This document shows, piece by piece, positions 52,525 to 61,798 of a DNA stretch of 64,000 nt. The notes under the pieces are model-generated. The model was given only the letters and a program-made list of their open reading frames with translations, was not told where the DNA came from and did not search any database. Within the stretch, counting starts at the first letter, position 1, and every line of letters starts with the position of its first letter. The stretch covers positions 2,666,001 through 2,730,000 of the forward strand of contig NZ_CP029192.1 of the NCBI RefSeq assembly GCF_008642315.1, given 5' to 3'. Made by a program: the position numbers and the translations under genes. This DNA is from Streptomyces venezuelae (GTDB lineage Bacteria > Actinomycetota > Actinomycetes > Streptomycetales > Streptomycetaceae).

Positions 52525-54129
52525 CTACTCCACCGGCTCGACCCCGGCACGCAGCAGTCCGTAGGTGTAGGCGTCCTCCAGCGCGCCCCACGACGCGGCG
52601 ATGACGTTCTCGGCGACGCCGACGGTCGACCACTCGCCGACGCCGTCCGTGGTGGAGATCAGGACGCGCGTGGTGGAGGACGTGCCGTGCTTGCCCTCCA
52701 GGATGCGGACCTTGTAGTCGACGAGCTCCAGCTTGGCGAGCTGCGGGTAGATGCGTTCGAGGCCGACCCGCAGCGCCCGGTCGAGGGCGTTGACCGGGCC
52801 GTTGCCCTCCGCGGTGGCGACGATGCGCTCACCCTTGGCCCACAGCTTCACGGTGGCTTCGTTGGCGTGCGTGCCGTCGGGGCGGTCCTCGACGATGGCC
52901 CGCCAGGACTCGACGCGGAAGTAGCGGCGGGCGCGGCCCTCGGCCTCCTCGCGGAGCAGCAGTTCGAAAGAGGCGTCGGCGGCCTCGTACGTGTAGCCCT
53001 GGAGTTCGCGCTCCTTGACGCGGTCCACGACGCGGCCGATGAGCTCGCGGTCGTCGCCGAGGTCGACGCCGAGCTCCTTGCCCTTGAGCTCGATGGAGGC
53101 GCGGCCCGCCATGTCGGATACCAGCATGCGGATGCGGTTGCCGACGAGGTCCGGGTCGATGTGCTGGTAGAGGTCCGGGTCGACCTTGATCGCGGAGGCG
53201 TGCAGTCCGGCCTTGTGCGCGAACGCGGAGACGCCGACGTAGGGCTGGTGGGTCGACGGGGTCAGGTTCACGACCTCGGCGATGGCGTGCGAGACGCGGG
53301 TCATCTCGCGCAGCGAGCCCTCGGGCAGGACCTGCTTGCCGTACTTGAGCTCCAGGGCGGCGACGACGGGGAAGAGGTTGGCGTTGCCGACGCGCTCGCC
53401 GTAGCCGTTGGCGGTGCACTGGACGTGGGTGGCGCCCGCGTCGACGGCGGCGAGGGTGTTGGCGACGGCGCAGCCGGTGTCGTCCTGGGCGTGGATGCCG
53501 AGGCGGGCGCCGGTGTCCGCGACGACGGTGGAGACGACGGCCTGGACCTGGGCGGGCAGCATGCCGCCGTTGGTGTCGCACAGGATGACGACGTCGGCGC
53601 CGGCCTCGGACGCGGCGCGCACGACGGCCTTCGCGTACTCGGGGTTGGCGCGGTAGCCGTCGAAGAAGTGCTCGCAGTCGACGAAGACCCTGCGGCCCTG
53701 CGAGACGAGGTAGGAGACGGTGTCGCGGACCATCTCCACGTTCTCGTCGAGGGTGGTGCGCAGGGCGAGCTCGACGTGCCGGTCGTGGGCCTTGGCGACG
53801 AGCGTGATGACGGGCGCACCGGACGCGAGGAGCGCGTTGACCTGCGGGTCGTCGGCGGCCTTGGCACCCGCCCGGCGGGTGGCGCCGAAGGCGACGAGCT
53901 GGGCGTGCCGGAAGGTGATCTCTTCCTTGGCCCGCGCGAAGAACTCGGTGTCGCGCGGGTTGGCGCCCGGCCAGCCGCCCTCGATGAAGCCGACGCCGAA
54001 GTCGTCCAGGTGCCGAGCGATGGTCAGCTTGTCCGCGACGGTGAGGTTGATGCCTTCGCGCTGCGCGCCGTCGCGCAGCGTCGTGTCGAAGACGTGGAAG
54101 GAATCGTCGGGTGTGCTGGTTTCCGTCAT
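52525..54129 (-). CDS. cimA: Citramalate synthase
   Basis: Condenses pyruvate and acetyl-CoA to (R)-citramalate, supplying 2-oxobutyrate for isoleucine. The 534-aa HMGL-like TIM barrel starts with FHVFDTTLRDGAQREGINLT; metal and substrate residues include GIHAQDDTGCAVANTL. The C-terminal LeuA-type regulatory domain (about 400-534) should bind isoleucine. It is one of a scattered set of branched-chain genes here (leuCD, ilvE, leuB). The leader carries a terminator-like hairpin. Confidence 0.93.
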   Translation of the reverse strand: MTETSTPDDSFHVFDTTLRDGAQREGINLTVADKLTIARHLDDFGVGFIEGGWPGANPRDTEFFARAKEEITFRHAQLVAFGATRRAGAKAADDPQVNALLASGAPVITLVAKAHDRHVELALRTTLDENVEMVRDTVSYLVSQGRRVFVDCEHFFDGYRANPEYAKAVVRAASEAGADVVILCDTNGGMLPAQVQAVVSTVVADTGARLGIHAQDDTGCAVANTLAAVDAGATHVQCTANGYGERVGNANLFPVVAALELKYGKQVLPEGSLREMTRVSHAIAEVVNLTPSTHQPYVGVSAFAHKAGLHASAIKVDPDLYQHIDPDLVGNRIRMLVSDMAGRASIELKGKELGVDLGDDRELIGRVVDRVKERELQGYTYEAADASFELLLREEAEGRARRYFRVESWRAIVEDRPDGTHANEATVKLWAKGERIVATAEGNGPVNALDRALRVGLERIYPQLAKLELVDYKVRILEGKHGTSSTTRVLISTTDGVGEWSTVGVAENVIAASWGALEDAYTYGLLRAGVEPVE

Positions 54130-54233
54130 GCTGATCTGGCTCCTGTGTCGGATCTCGGTCTACCGGAATGACCGGCTCCACCACCCCCCATGATCCCTCG
54201 CGCTCCGTGTCCGGCTGCAGTTGGGCCGGGAAA

Positions 54234-54262
54234 CGAAAAAACCCCTCGCGGGTGCGAGAGGT
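54234..54262 (-). terminator. Intrinsic terminator in the cimA leader (possible attenuator)
   Basis: On the minus strand ACCTCTCGC-ACCC-GCGAGGGGT (one mismatch) is followed by TTTTTTT, one of the few U-tracts in the window. It lies 105 bases before the cimA ATG and faces in the cimA direction. Confidence 0.75.
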
Positions 54263-54316
54263 CTGCGCGCGGGTCGAGGCGACGGTGTCCGCCCGTACGT
54301 GATGGATACGAGGCGG

Positions 54317-54352
54317 TCACTGCGGACCGGCGCGCCTGCTGCCAATAATCAT
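54317..54352 (-). CDS. Candidate leader peptide MIIGSRRAGPQ upstream of cimA
   Basis: An 11-codon frame with two adjacent Ile codons just after the start, placed 55 bases before the terminator hairpin. A ribosome stalled at Ile codons could change folding downstream. There is no clear ribosome binding site, so this is weak. Confidence 0.25.
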   Translation of the reverse strand: MIIGSRRAGPQ

Positions 54353-54413
54353 GGCGAACGAGAGCACGGAGGCAGCTTGCCACGCTTCGCCGCGCCGCGG
54401 GGCTGCTGTCTCA

Positions 54414-54449
54414 CGATGCGGGCGGAGCATGGACGCACCGCCCGCATCG
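54414..54449. terminator. Terminator of the beta-propeller gene
   Basis: CGATGCGGGCGG with CCGCCCGCATCG, a perfect 12-base stem with a 12-base loop, 22 bases past the stop at 54471. Confidence 0.85.
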
Positions 54450-54470
54450 CGGACCCGCACGGCGGGGCCG

Positions 54471-55733
54471 TCAGCGCAGGTGGCGCACGAAGACGTCGGG
54501 CCCCTCGTTCGTGTCACCCGGAAGGAGTGTCGCGTCCGACGACGTGAAGGTGACGCGGGCACCGTTCCGCGCGATGCCGCCCGGCAGGACGTCCGCGGTC
54601 GCGGCGCCGCCGCCGGTGTCCGGGGAGACGAGCGTGGTGGTGCCCTTCCTCAGGTCCCGGAGGTAGGTCGGCCACTCCTTGCCGTACTCGCTGCCCGGCT
54701 CGTCGAGCTCCGACATGTACGTCAGATACCGGCCGTCGGCGCTGATCGCGGGCGAGCGGGTGTACACCTCGCCGGGGCCGCCCTGCGTGCCGTGGACGCG
54801 CTGGTTGCGGCCGGAGGCCACGTCGTGCACGAACACGTTCCAGGAGACGTCGTCGTCGCCGGGCACGAGGTGGGTGTCCCGTGACTCGAAGACGACGGTG
54901 CGGCCGTCGCCGCTGATGGACGGGGTCAGGGACTCCTTCTCGGTCTCGGCGCCGTCGTGGGAGCGGTCGACCTGGGTGAGGCCGCCCGTCGCGCGGTCGC
55001 GCAGCCACAGGTCGCTCCAGTCGTCGCCGCGCGGGCCGTTGACGAAGGAGTTGGCGTAGACGACGTACCGTCCGTCGTCGCTGACGGTCGGCGAGTGGGC
55101 GTCGCGCTCGCCGTCGCCGCCCGTGTACGGGTGGCTGACCTTCTCGGTGGTGCCGGTCCTCCGGTCGCGCAGGAAGACGGCCGTGCCGTCGAACCGCGGC
55201 CCGTCCGTGTCGAAGACGGCGTAGCGCGCGTTCGCGCTGAGGGAGACGCTGCCCGCGCTGTCGCCCGGGTAGCCGTCGGGCAGCTCGACGTCGAGGCGCT
55301 CGGTCCGCCCCGTCCTGCGGTCGTGGATGCGCACGTCGCGGTCCGAGTAGGAGCCCGCGGGGCTGGAGACGAACGCGACGTAGCGGCCGTCGGCGCTCAG
55401 GGACGGGCCGCTGACCTGGCGCCCGGCGAGGGAGATGCGTTCCGTCCGCCCCGCGCGCAGATCGCGTACGAAGATGTCGCGCGCCCCGTTCGTGTCGCCG
55501 GCCACCAGGTCGGTCGCCTCGGAGTCGAAGGCCGCGTACCTGCCGTCGCGGCTGAGCACGGCCCCTTCGGACCGGTCGTTCGCGGCCCGGCCGCCCGCGG
55601 TGACGCTCACGCCTTCGGTGCGGGGCGCCACGGCCGCGTCGGCGGCGAAGGCGGCCGGCAGGGCGGTGACGGTGGCCGCGACGACGCCCGCGGCGGCGGC
55701 CAGGACGATGCGCTTGCGCTGGGTGCAGTACAT
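54471..55733 (-). CDS. Secreted TolB/PD40-type beta-propeller protein
   Basis: A 420-aa exported protein with a signal peptide (MYCTQRKRIVLAAAAGVVAA). It has six or seven WD40-like PD40 repeats with the pattern LSxDGRYxAFxS and RDLRxGxTxxVS: LSRDGRYAAFDSEA, LSADGRYVAFVSSP, SDDGRYVVYANS, SADGRYLTYMSEL. It is probably an extracellular binding scaffold; no catalytic motif is visible. GGGGGA lies before the ATG. Confidence 0.88.
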   Translation of the reverse strand: MYCTQRKRIVLAAAAGVVAATVTALPAAFAADAAVAPRTEGVSVTAGGRAANDRSEGAVLSRDGRYAAFDSEATDLVAGDTNGARDIFVRDLRAGRTERISLAGRQVSGPSLSADGRYVAFVSSPAGSYSDRDVRIHDRRTGRTERLDVELPDGYPGDSAGSVSLSANARYAVFDTDGPRFDGTAVFLRDRRTGTTEKVSHPYTGGDGERDAHSPTVSDDGRYVVYANSFVNGPRGDDWSDLWLRDRATGGLTQVDRSHDGAETEKESLTPSISGDGRTVVFESRDTHLVPGDDDVSWNVFVHDVASGRNQRVHGTQGGPGEVYTRSPAISADGRYLTYMSELDEPGSEYGKEWPTYLRDLRKGTTTLVSPDTGGGAATADVLPGGIARNGARVTFTSSDATLLPGDTNEGPDVFVRHLR

Positions 55734-55846
55734 GATCGAGTCCCCCGTGTTTCCTTCGCTCGCCGTTGAGCGATACCCACCGGGATAGAAGCGCACGGGA
55801 AGGGCGGCGGGCAATCAGCCGGAGTACGTACAACCTTGACGGGGGA

Positions 55847-56455
55847 CTAGGAGTCCAGGGCGAGCCCGGTGTCCAGGAACTCCCTTACGTGTACGAGCAC
55901 TTGGTCCCGGCCCGTCCCCCGCAGCCCGATCGCCACATGGATGGAGAACCCGTCGAGCAGTGCCCGCAGCCGGGACGCGAAGCGGTCGGGGTCGACCGCA
56001 CGGAACTCGCCGCGCGACACCCCCTCGGCGAGCAGCGCCACCAGGTCGCGGTGCCAGGCGCCCTCGATCGCGGCCTGCCGGTCGCGGCCCTCCTCGTCGG
56101 CGTTGAGGGAGCGGTTCCAGACCTCCAGCCAGAGCGTCCAGTGCGGATCGCCGACGGCGTCGGGGACGTACAGGTCGACGTACGCGTCGAGGCGGTCGCG
56201 CGCCGTGCCCTGCCGCGCGAGGAGCCGGCCGCGCTCGGCCCCGAGGCGGCCCTCGCTCCACTCCAGGGTGCGCAGGAGCAGTTCGTCCTTGGTGCGGAAG
56301 TAGTAGAGGAGATGGCCTGAGCTCATGCCGACCGCACGGCCGAGCGCGGCCATGGTCAGCTTCTCCAGGCCGCGCTCGGCGATCATCTCCATGGCGGCCG
56401 CCAACACGTCCTCACGCGGCGGGGCGTTCTTCCGCGCGCGGGCCTGACCGGCCAT
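55847..56455 (-). CDS. TetR-family transcriptional regulator
   Basis: A 202-aa regulator with the TetR helix-turn-helix (MEMIAERGLEKLTMAALGRAVGMSSGHLLYYF) and a ligand domain with C-terminal helices as in BetI-like repressors (RLRALLDGFSIHVAIG). The ATG at 56455 follows AAGGAGT and lies 14 bases after the agmatine deiminase stop, so the genes are co-transcribed. It probably regulates the deiminase and the divergent permease through the dyads at 57540 and 57610. Confidence 0.92.
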   Translation of the reverse strand: MAGQARARKNAPPREDVLAAAMEMIAERGLEKLTMAALGRAVGMSSGHLLYYFRTKDELLLRTLEWSEGRLGAERGRLLARQGTARDRLDAYVDLYVPDAVGDPHWTLWLEVWNRSLNADEEGRDRQAAIEGAWHRDLVALLAEGVSRGEFRAVDPDRFASRLRALLDGFSIHVAIGLRGTGRDQVLVHVREFLDTGLALDS

Positions 56456-56469
56456 CCCGTACTCCTTGA

Positions 56470-57507
56470 TCACACCTTCGGCTGCTGCTGGGTGATGCAG
56501 TGGATGCCACCGCCCCCCGCGAAGATCGTACGGGCGTCGACGAGCGTCACGGTCCGGTCGGGGAAGAGAGCGCGGAAGATGCCCGCCGCGATCTCGTCGT
56601 TCGGGTCGCCGAAGGCGCACAGGACGACGCCGCCGTTGCAGAGGTAGTGGTTGATGTACGAGTAGTCGACCCAGCCCTCGTCGTCCTTCAGGACGGTCGG
56701 CGCGGGCACCTCGACGATCCGCAGGGTGCGGCCGCGGGCGTCCGTCTGCCCGGTCAGGGCCGCCACGACCTCCTTGCTGACCTCGAAGTCGGGGTGGGCG
56801 GGGTCGCGCTGGGAGTGCACGACGACGACGCCGGGCGCGGCGAAGGCGGCGACGATGTCGACGTGGCCGAGGGTGCCGAAGCCGTGGCCCGGGTAGTCGG
56901 CGGTGAGGCCGCGCGGCAGCCAGATCGCCTTGGTGGTGCCGAGGTGGGCGTGGACCTCCGCCTCCACCTGCTCCTTCGTCCAGCCGGGGTTGCGCTCGGG
57001 GCCGAGCTGCACGGTCTCGGTGAGCAGCACGGTGCCCTCGCCGTCGACGTGCAGGCCGCCGCCCTCGTTGACCAGCTTCGAGGCGTACGTGCGCGCTCCG
57101 GCGAGGTCGGCGACGTACGCCCCGACCTTGGAGTCGTGGTCCCAGCGGGCCCACTCCTGGGCGCCCCAGCCGTTGAACGTCCAGTCGACGGCGGCGAGGC
57201 CGCCCTTGCCGTCGGTGAGGAACGTGGGCCCGATGTCCCGCATCCAGGCGTCGTCGAGCTCGCGCTCGGTCACCTCGATGTCCGGGCCGAGGAGCTCCGC
57301 CGCGTACGTGGACTGCGCGGGCCCGCACACGACGGTGACGGGCTCGAAGCGGCGTACGGCACGGGCGACGTTGGCCCACGCGAGACGTGACGCGTCGAGT
57401 CCCTCCGGGTCGTCGAACGTGGGGTTGGGGCACGGCCACGCCATCCAGGTGCGCTCGTGCGGGGCCCACTCGGCGGGCATGCGGAAGCCGTCGGCGGCAG
57501 CGGTCAT
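56470..57507 (-). CDS. aguA: Agmatine deiminase
   Basis: Hydrolyses agmatine to N-carbamoylputrescine and ammonia. The 345-aa guanidino-modifying enzyme shows WPCPNPTFDDPEGL, DAWMRDIGPTF, NEGGGLHVDGEG, GHVDIVAAFA and the active-site Cys in GGGGIHCITQQQP. The ATG at 57507 has GAAGGTG upstream. No aguB is next to it. It is upstream of the tetR gene in the same operon. Confidence 0.92.
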   Translation of the reverse strand: MTAAADGFRMPAEWAPHERTWMAWPCPNPTFDDPEGLDASRLAWANVARAVRRFEPVTVVCGPAQSTYAAELLGPDIEVTERELDDAWMRDIGPTFLTDGKGGLAAVDWTFNGWGAQEWARWDHDSKVGAYVADLAGARTYASKLVNEGGGLHVDGEGTVLLTETVQLGPERNPGWTKEQVEAEVHAHLGTTKAIWLPRGLTADYPGHGFGTLGHVDIVAAFAAPGVVVVHSQRDPAHPDFEVSKEVVAALTGQTDARGRTLRIVEVPAPTVLKDDEGWVDYSYINHYLCNGGVVLCAFGDPNDEIAAGIFRALFPDRTVTLVDARTIFAGGGGIHCITQQQPKV

Positions 57508-57539
57508 GGCGTACACCTTCACCAGAGGGAGACAATGCT

Positions 57540-57624
57540 TTAGAGCATCACTCTAACTGCGAAATCCGCACACAGGAAGGATTGACGGCAAGGGGTCGGA
57601 CGGGTCACATTGAGCGCTGCTCAA
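57540..57624. promoter_or_regulatory. Two dyads between aguA and the permease
   Basis: TTAGAG-CATCA-CTCTAA (57540-57556) and TTGAGC-GCT-GCTCAA (57610-57624) are both perfect 6-base dyads and share TNAGNGC-like arms. They lie in the 173-base divergent gap and suit control by the TetR-family protein. Confidence 0.6.
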
Positions 57625-57680
57625 ACGTGGAAGCGTGGGCAGCCAATCGGGACCAGCGAGCGTCAGTCAGGGGCACCCTC

Positions 57681-59096
57681 ATGCCGATAGAACAGCGCGG
57701 AGTCGACACCATCCCGGACGGGGAGCGCACCAGCGGCCCCCGCGATCTCGTATCGATCCTCGTCGGCTCGAACCTCTGCCTCGGGGTGATCGTCTTCGGC
57801 TGGCTGCCGGTGTCGTTCGGCCTCGGCTGGTGGGAGTCGGTGAGCGCGGTCGTGGCCGGCACGGTGCTCGGCACGGCGCTGACCGCGCCGCTCGCCCTGG
57901 TCTCGCTGCGCACCGGCACGAACCTCTCCACGTCGTCCGGCGCCCAGTTCGGGGTGCGCGGACGCCTGGTCGGCTCGGTCGTCGGCCTGCTCCTGTCCCT
58001 CGGCTACACCGCGCTGACCATCTGGATCGGCGGCGACGTGATGGTCGGCACGCTGCACCGACTGCTCGGCCTGCCGGCCGGCGGACTCTCGTACTCCCTG
58101 GTCTACGCCCTGCTCGCGGCGGCCACCGTGACCGGCGCGGTCTACGGCTACCGCGTCCTGCTGCGCCTCTCCCGCGTCCTCGCCGTCGGCATGACGGCGC
58201 TGCTCGCCCTCGGCGTCATCGCCTACGCCCCCGACTTCACGACCGCCGCGCTGCCCGGCGCCGGGGGCTACGCGCTCGGCTCGTTCTGGCCCACATGGCT
58301 GCTCGCCCTGGTCGCCGCGGGGCTCTCCGGCCCGATCGCCTTCATCACCCTCCTCGGCGACTACACCCGCTACATCTCGCCGGCCCGGCACAGCTCCCGC
58401 GCGGTCCTGGGCGCGGCCTGGGCGGGCCTGCTCGCGGGGCTGCTGATCCCTCAGCTCTTCGGCACGTTCACGGCATACGCGGCGCGCGCGGCCCTCGACT
58501 ACGCGGGCGGGCTCGTCGACGCGTCCCCCGGCTGGTACCTGGTCCCGCTCCTCCTCGCCGCGTCCGCGGGATCGGTGGGCAACGCGGGTCTGATGCTCTA
58601 CTCCATGGGCCTCGACCTGGACGCGATCCTGCCCCGCGCGTCCCGTGCCCGCGCCACGTACACGGTCGCCGGTGTCGCCACGGCCTGCGTCTTCGTGGGC
58701 CACTACGCGTGGGAGGCGCAGGACGCGATGACGTCCTTCGTGCTGCTCCTCACGGCGATCGGCACGCCGTGGGCCGTGATCACCCTCATCGGCTTCGCGC
58801 GCTGCCGCGGGCAGTACGACGCGGACGCCCTCCAGGTCTTCAACCGGCGCGCCCGGGGCGGCGTCTACTGGTTCCGCTCCGGCTGGAACGCGCGGGCGAC
58901 GGTGGCGTGGGCGCTCGGCGCGACGACCGGCGTCCTGGCGGTCGCCCTCCCCTCGTACGAGGGCCCACTGCTCCCCCTGACCGGGGGAGTCGACTGCAGC
59001 TTCCTGCTCTCGGGAGCGGTGGGCGCCGTGAGCTACCTGGCCCTGACGCCCCGCACCGCCCGAACCCCCACGACGGCGACCGACCCCGCGACCTGA
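57681..59096 (+). CDS. NCS1-family purine/cytosine permease
   Basis: A 471-aa protein with about twelve transmembrane segments, for example SNLCLGVIVFGWLPVSFGLG and SVVGLLLSLGYTALTIWIGG. It belongs to the cytosine/purine/uracil/thiamine/allantoin permease family. The substrate is unclear; its pairing with agmatine deiminase could suggest a nitrogen-rich solute. The ATG at 57681 follows AGGGGC. No codA deaminase is adjacent. Confidence 0.9.
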   Translation: MPIEQRGVDTIPDGERTSGPRDLVSILVGSNLCLGVIVFGWLPVSFGLGWWESVSAVVAGTVLGTALTAPLALVSLRTGTNLSTSSGAQFGVRGRLVGSVVGLLLSLGYTALTIWIGGDVMVGTLHRLLGLPAGGLSYSLVYALLAAATVTGAVYGYRVLLRLSRVLAVGMTALLALGVIAYAPDFTTAALPGAGGYALGSFWPTWLLALVAAGLSGPIAFITLLGDYTRYISPARHSSRAVLGAAWAGLLAGLLIPQLFGTFTAYAARAALDYAGGLVDASPGWYLVPLLLAASAGSVGNAGLMLYSMGLDLDAILPRASRARATYTVAGVATACVFVGHYAWEAQDAMTSFVLLLTAIGTPWAVITLIGFARCRGQYDADALQVFNRRARGGVYWFRSGWNARATVAWALGATTGVLAVALPSYEGPLLPLTGGVDCSFLLSGAVGAVSYLALTPRTARTPTTATDPAT

Positions 59097-59106
59097 CCCC
59101 CTTTAC

Positions 59107-59236
59107 CTGCGGCCCGGCGGGGGCTGATCGCGCAGTTCCCCGCGCCCCTGAAGCGGCCTCGCAACTCAGGTGACCCGGGCGGGGGACGACCCAGGGGCGC
59201 GGGGAACTGCGCGAGCAACCCCCCACGGGCCCGCAG
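59107..59236. repeat. Inverted pair of REP-like elements (bidirectional terminator)
   Basis: Two inverted copies of the Streptomyces element: forward 59107-59151 and reverse 59193-59236. The 21-base core arms (59129-59149 and 59193-59213) are perfectly complementary, 43 bases apart. A long hairpin between convergent genes would stop both transcripts. The same element occurs at 39891. Confidence 0.8.
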
Positions 59237-59278
59237 GCGGAAGCGGGCGCGGCAGGTGGGGGGGACCGCCGAAGACGG

Positions 59279-60373
59279 TTACGCGCCGAGTCCGTGCATC
59301 CAGCCGTGCTGGTCCGCCGCCGTACCCCGCTGAATGTCCAGCAGCGCCTCACGCAGCTTCAGCGTGACCGCCCCCGGCTCGCCCCCGCTCTGCTGCCACT
59401 CCCCCGCGTTGCACTTGACCGTGCCGACGGGCGTGATGACCGCCGCCGTGCCGCAGGCGAAGACCTCGGTGAGGGTGCCGTTCTCGGAGTCGGTCTTCCA
59501 CTGGTCGATGGAGACGCGCGCCTCCTCCGACTCGTAGCCGAGGTCACGGGCGACGGACAGGAGGGAGTCGCGGGTGACGCCCGCGAGCAGCGAGCCCGTC
59601 AGGGTGGGAGTGACGATCTTGTTGCCGTACACGAAGTACAGGTTCATGCCGCCCAGTTCCTCGACCCACTTGTGCTCGACGGCGTCGAGGTAGGCGACCT
59701 GGTCGCAGCCCTTCGCCGCCGCCTCCGCCTGCGCGAGCAGCGACGCGGCGTAGTTGCCGCCGGTCTTGGCGTCGCCCATGCCGCCGGGCACGGCCCGCAC
59801 GCGGTCCTCTGAGAGCCAGATGGAGACGGGCTTCACGCCGCCGGGGAAGTACGCTCCGGCGGGCGAGGCGATGACGACGAAGAGGTACTCGTTGGCGGGC
59901 TTCACGCCCAGGCCGACCTCCGTCGCGATCATGAAGGGGCGCAGGTAGAGGGACTCCTCGCCGCCGTGCCCCGGAACCCAGTCGATGTCCTGCTTCACCA
60001 GCAGGTCGCACGCCTCGATGAACGTCTCGACGGGCAGCTCGGGCATGCCGAGGCGCCGCGCGGAGGACTGGAAGCGCCGGGCGTTGGCGTCCGGACGGAA
60101 CGTGGCCACCGTGCCGTCGGGCTGCCGGTAGGCCTTCAGACCCTCGAAGATCTCCTGGGCGTAGTGCAGGACGTTCGTCGCCGGGTCCAGGGAGAGCGGG
60201 CCGTACGGCACGAGCTGACCGTCGTGCCAGCCGCGGCCCTCCGTCCACTTGATCGTCACCATGTGATCGGTGAAGTGGCGGCCGAACCCGGGGTTCGCCA
60301 GGATCGCCTCGCGCTCGGCGGTGGCCAGCGGCGTCGATGAGGGCTTGAGCTCGATGCTCGGCGTCGTCGTCAT
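59279..60373 (-). CDS. ilvE: Branched-chain amino acid aminotransferase
   Basis: A 364-aa PLP enzyme of fold type [31 protein letters not shown], the PLP-binding Lys in [13 protein letters not shown] region, and [15 protein letters not shown]. It performs the last step of Ile, Leu and Val synthesis. The ATG at 60373 has GAAGGAC upstream. It is preceded by a 247-base leader and leuB in the same direction. Confidence 0.95.
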   Translation of the reverse strand: MTTTPSIELKPSSTPLATAEREAILANPGFGRHFTDHMVTIKWTEGRGWHDGQLVPYGPLSLDPATNVLHYAQEIFEGLKAYRQPDGTVATFRPDANARRFQSSARRLGMPELPVETFIEACDLLVKQDIDWVPGHGGEESLYLRPFMIATEVGLGVKPANEYLFVVIASPAGAYFPGGVKPVSIWLSEDRVRAVPGGMGDAKTGGNYAASLLAQAEAAAKGCDQVAYLDAVEHKWVEELGGMNLYFVYGNKIVTPTLTGSLLAGVTRDSLLSVARDLGYESEEARVSIDQWKTDSENGTLTEVFACGTAAVITPVGTVKCNAGEWQQSGGEPGAVTLKLREALLDIQRGTAADQHGWMHGLGA

Positions 60374-60559
60374 GAGTACTTCGTCCTTCACGTGTGATGG
60401 TGACGGACCGCGCTCACATCCGTACGCCCAGTACTAGGACGTCCGAGTTTCCCTGCTGCTTTCACGGCCCCTCGTTCGATTATCGCCCGTGGGGTCCCGA
60501 GGGAGAAACGGCATGATTGCGGCCCGGGGGTCGATGGTGACACCCGGGGGCCGCATACG

Positions 60560-60598
60560 AGAAGCCGCCGGGGTGTCCTGCGTGGCCCGGCGGCTTCT
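60560..60598. terminator. Terminator downstream of leuB
   Basis: AGAAGCCGCCGGG with CCCGGCGGCTTCT, a perfect 13-base stem, 22 bases past the leuB stop, so ilvE needs its own promoter. Confidence 0.88.
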
Positions 60599-60620
60599 GC
60601 GTGATCTCTGCGCTACCGGG

Positions 60621-61670
60621 TCAGCGCGCCACCCGTACCGCGAGCGCGTCGCCGATCTGCTCGGTGGTACGGACCGTCTCGCCGCGCTCGGCGAGGTCGA
60701 CGGAGACCGCCTCCTCGATGCGCGCGGCCTCGGCCTCGTACCCGAGGTGGCGGAGGAGGAGGCCGACGGAGAGGACCGTGGCGGACGGGTCCGCCTTGCC
60801 CTGGCCCGCGATGTCCGGGGCCGAGCCGTGCACCGGCTCGAACATGGACGGGAACTCGCGGCTCGGGTTGATGTTGCCGGAGGCGGCGACGCCGATGCCG
60901 CCGGAGACGGCCGCGGCGAGGTCGGTGATGATGTCGCCGAAGAGGTTGTCGGTGACGATCACGTCGAAGCGGCCGGGGTCGGTGACGAGGTAGATCGTCG
61001 CGGCGTCGACGTGGATGTAGTCGGTGGTGACCTCGGGGAACTCCTTGGCCACCTGGTTGAAGACGTTGGTCCAGAGGTGACCGGCGTACGCGAGGACGTT
61101 GTTCTTGTGGACCAGCGTCAGCTTCTTGCGCGGGCGGGCCTGCGCACGGGCGAAGGCGTCACGGACCACGCGCTCCACACCGAAGGCGGTGTTGACGGAG
61201 ACCTCGGTTGCCACCTCGTGCGGCGTGCCGGTGCGGATCGAGCCGCCGTTGCCCGTGTACGGGCCTTCGGTGCCCTCGCGCACGACGATGAAGTCGATCT
61301 CGGGCTGACCCTTGAGGGGGGTCGAGACGCCCGGGAGCAGCTTCGAGGGCCGCAGGTTGACGTGGTGGTCGAAGAGGAAGCGGAGCTTCAGCAGGAAGCC
61401 GCGCTCCAGGACGCCGGACGGGACCGAGGGGTCGCCGATCGCGCCGAGCAGGATCGCGTCGTGCTGCTTGAGCTCTTCGACGTCGGCGTCGGTGAGGGTC
61501 TCACCGGTCGCGTGGTACCGCTTGGCACCGAAGTCGAATTCCCTCGTCTCGAGCTTCACATCCTGCGGAAGCACGGCGTTGAGGACCTTGAGCCCCTGGG
61601 CCACGACCTCTTGGCCGATGCCGTCTCCGGGGATGACTGCGAGATTGATGCTGCGAGAACTGGCCGACAT
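60621..61670 (-). CDS. leuB: 3-isopropylmalate dehydrogenase
   Basis: Oxidises 3-isopropylmalate to 2-oxo-isocaproate precursor in leucine synthesis. The 349-aa product starts [20 protein letters not shown]; key sites are [24 protein letters not shown] and [19 protein letters not shown]. The ATG at 61670 is chosen; further upstream extension is low-quality. It is divergent from the phosphatase gene. Confidence 0.96.
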   Translation of the reverse strand: MSASSRSINLAVIPGDGIGQEVVAQGLKVLNAVLPQDVKLETREFDFGAKRYHATGETLTDADVEELKQHDAILLGAIGDPSVPSGVLERGFLLKLRFLFDHHVNLRPSKLLPGVSTPLKGQPEIDFIVVREGTEGPYTGNGGSIRTGTPHEVATEVSVNTAFGVERVVRDAFARAQARPRKKLTLVHKNNVLAYAGHLWTNVFNQVAKEFPEVTTDYIHVDAATIYLVTDPGRFDVIVTDNLFGDIITDLAAAVSGGIGVAASGNINPSREFPSMFEPVHGSAPDIAGQGKADPSATVLSVGLLLRHLGYEAEAARIEEAVSVDLAERGETVRTTEQIGDALAVRVAR

Positions 61671-61798
61671 GCAAGCACCGTACTCTTCGTCCCACGGGAT
61701 GACATGACGTGTCCGGCATGCGGACAGCCGCATCATGGACGGTTTCTGTTCACCCGGATGTGGGGCGGGAGTTGGGCCCCGCTGGGAAGTTCCCTGCC

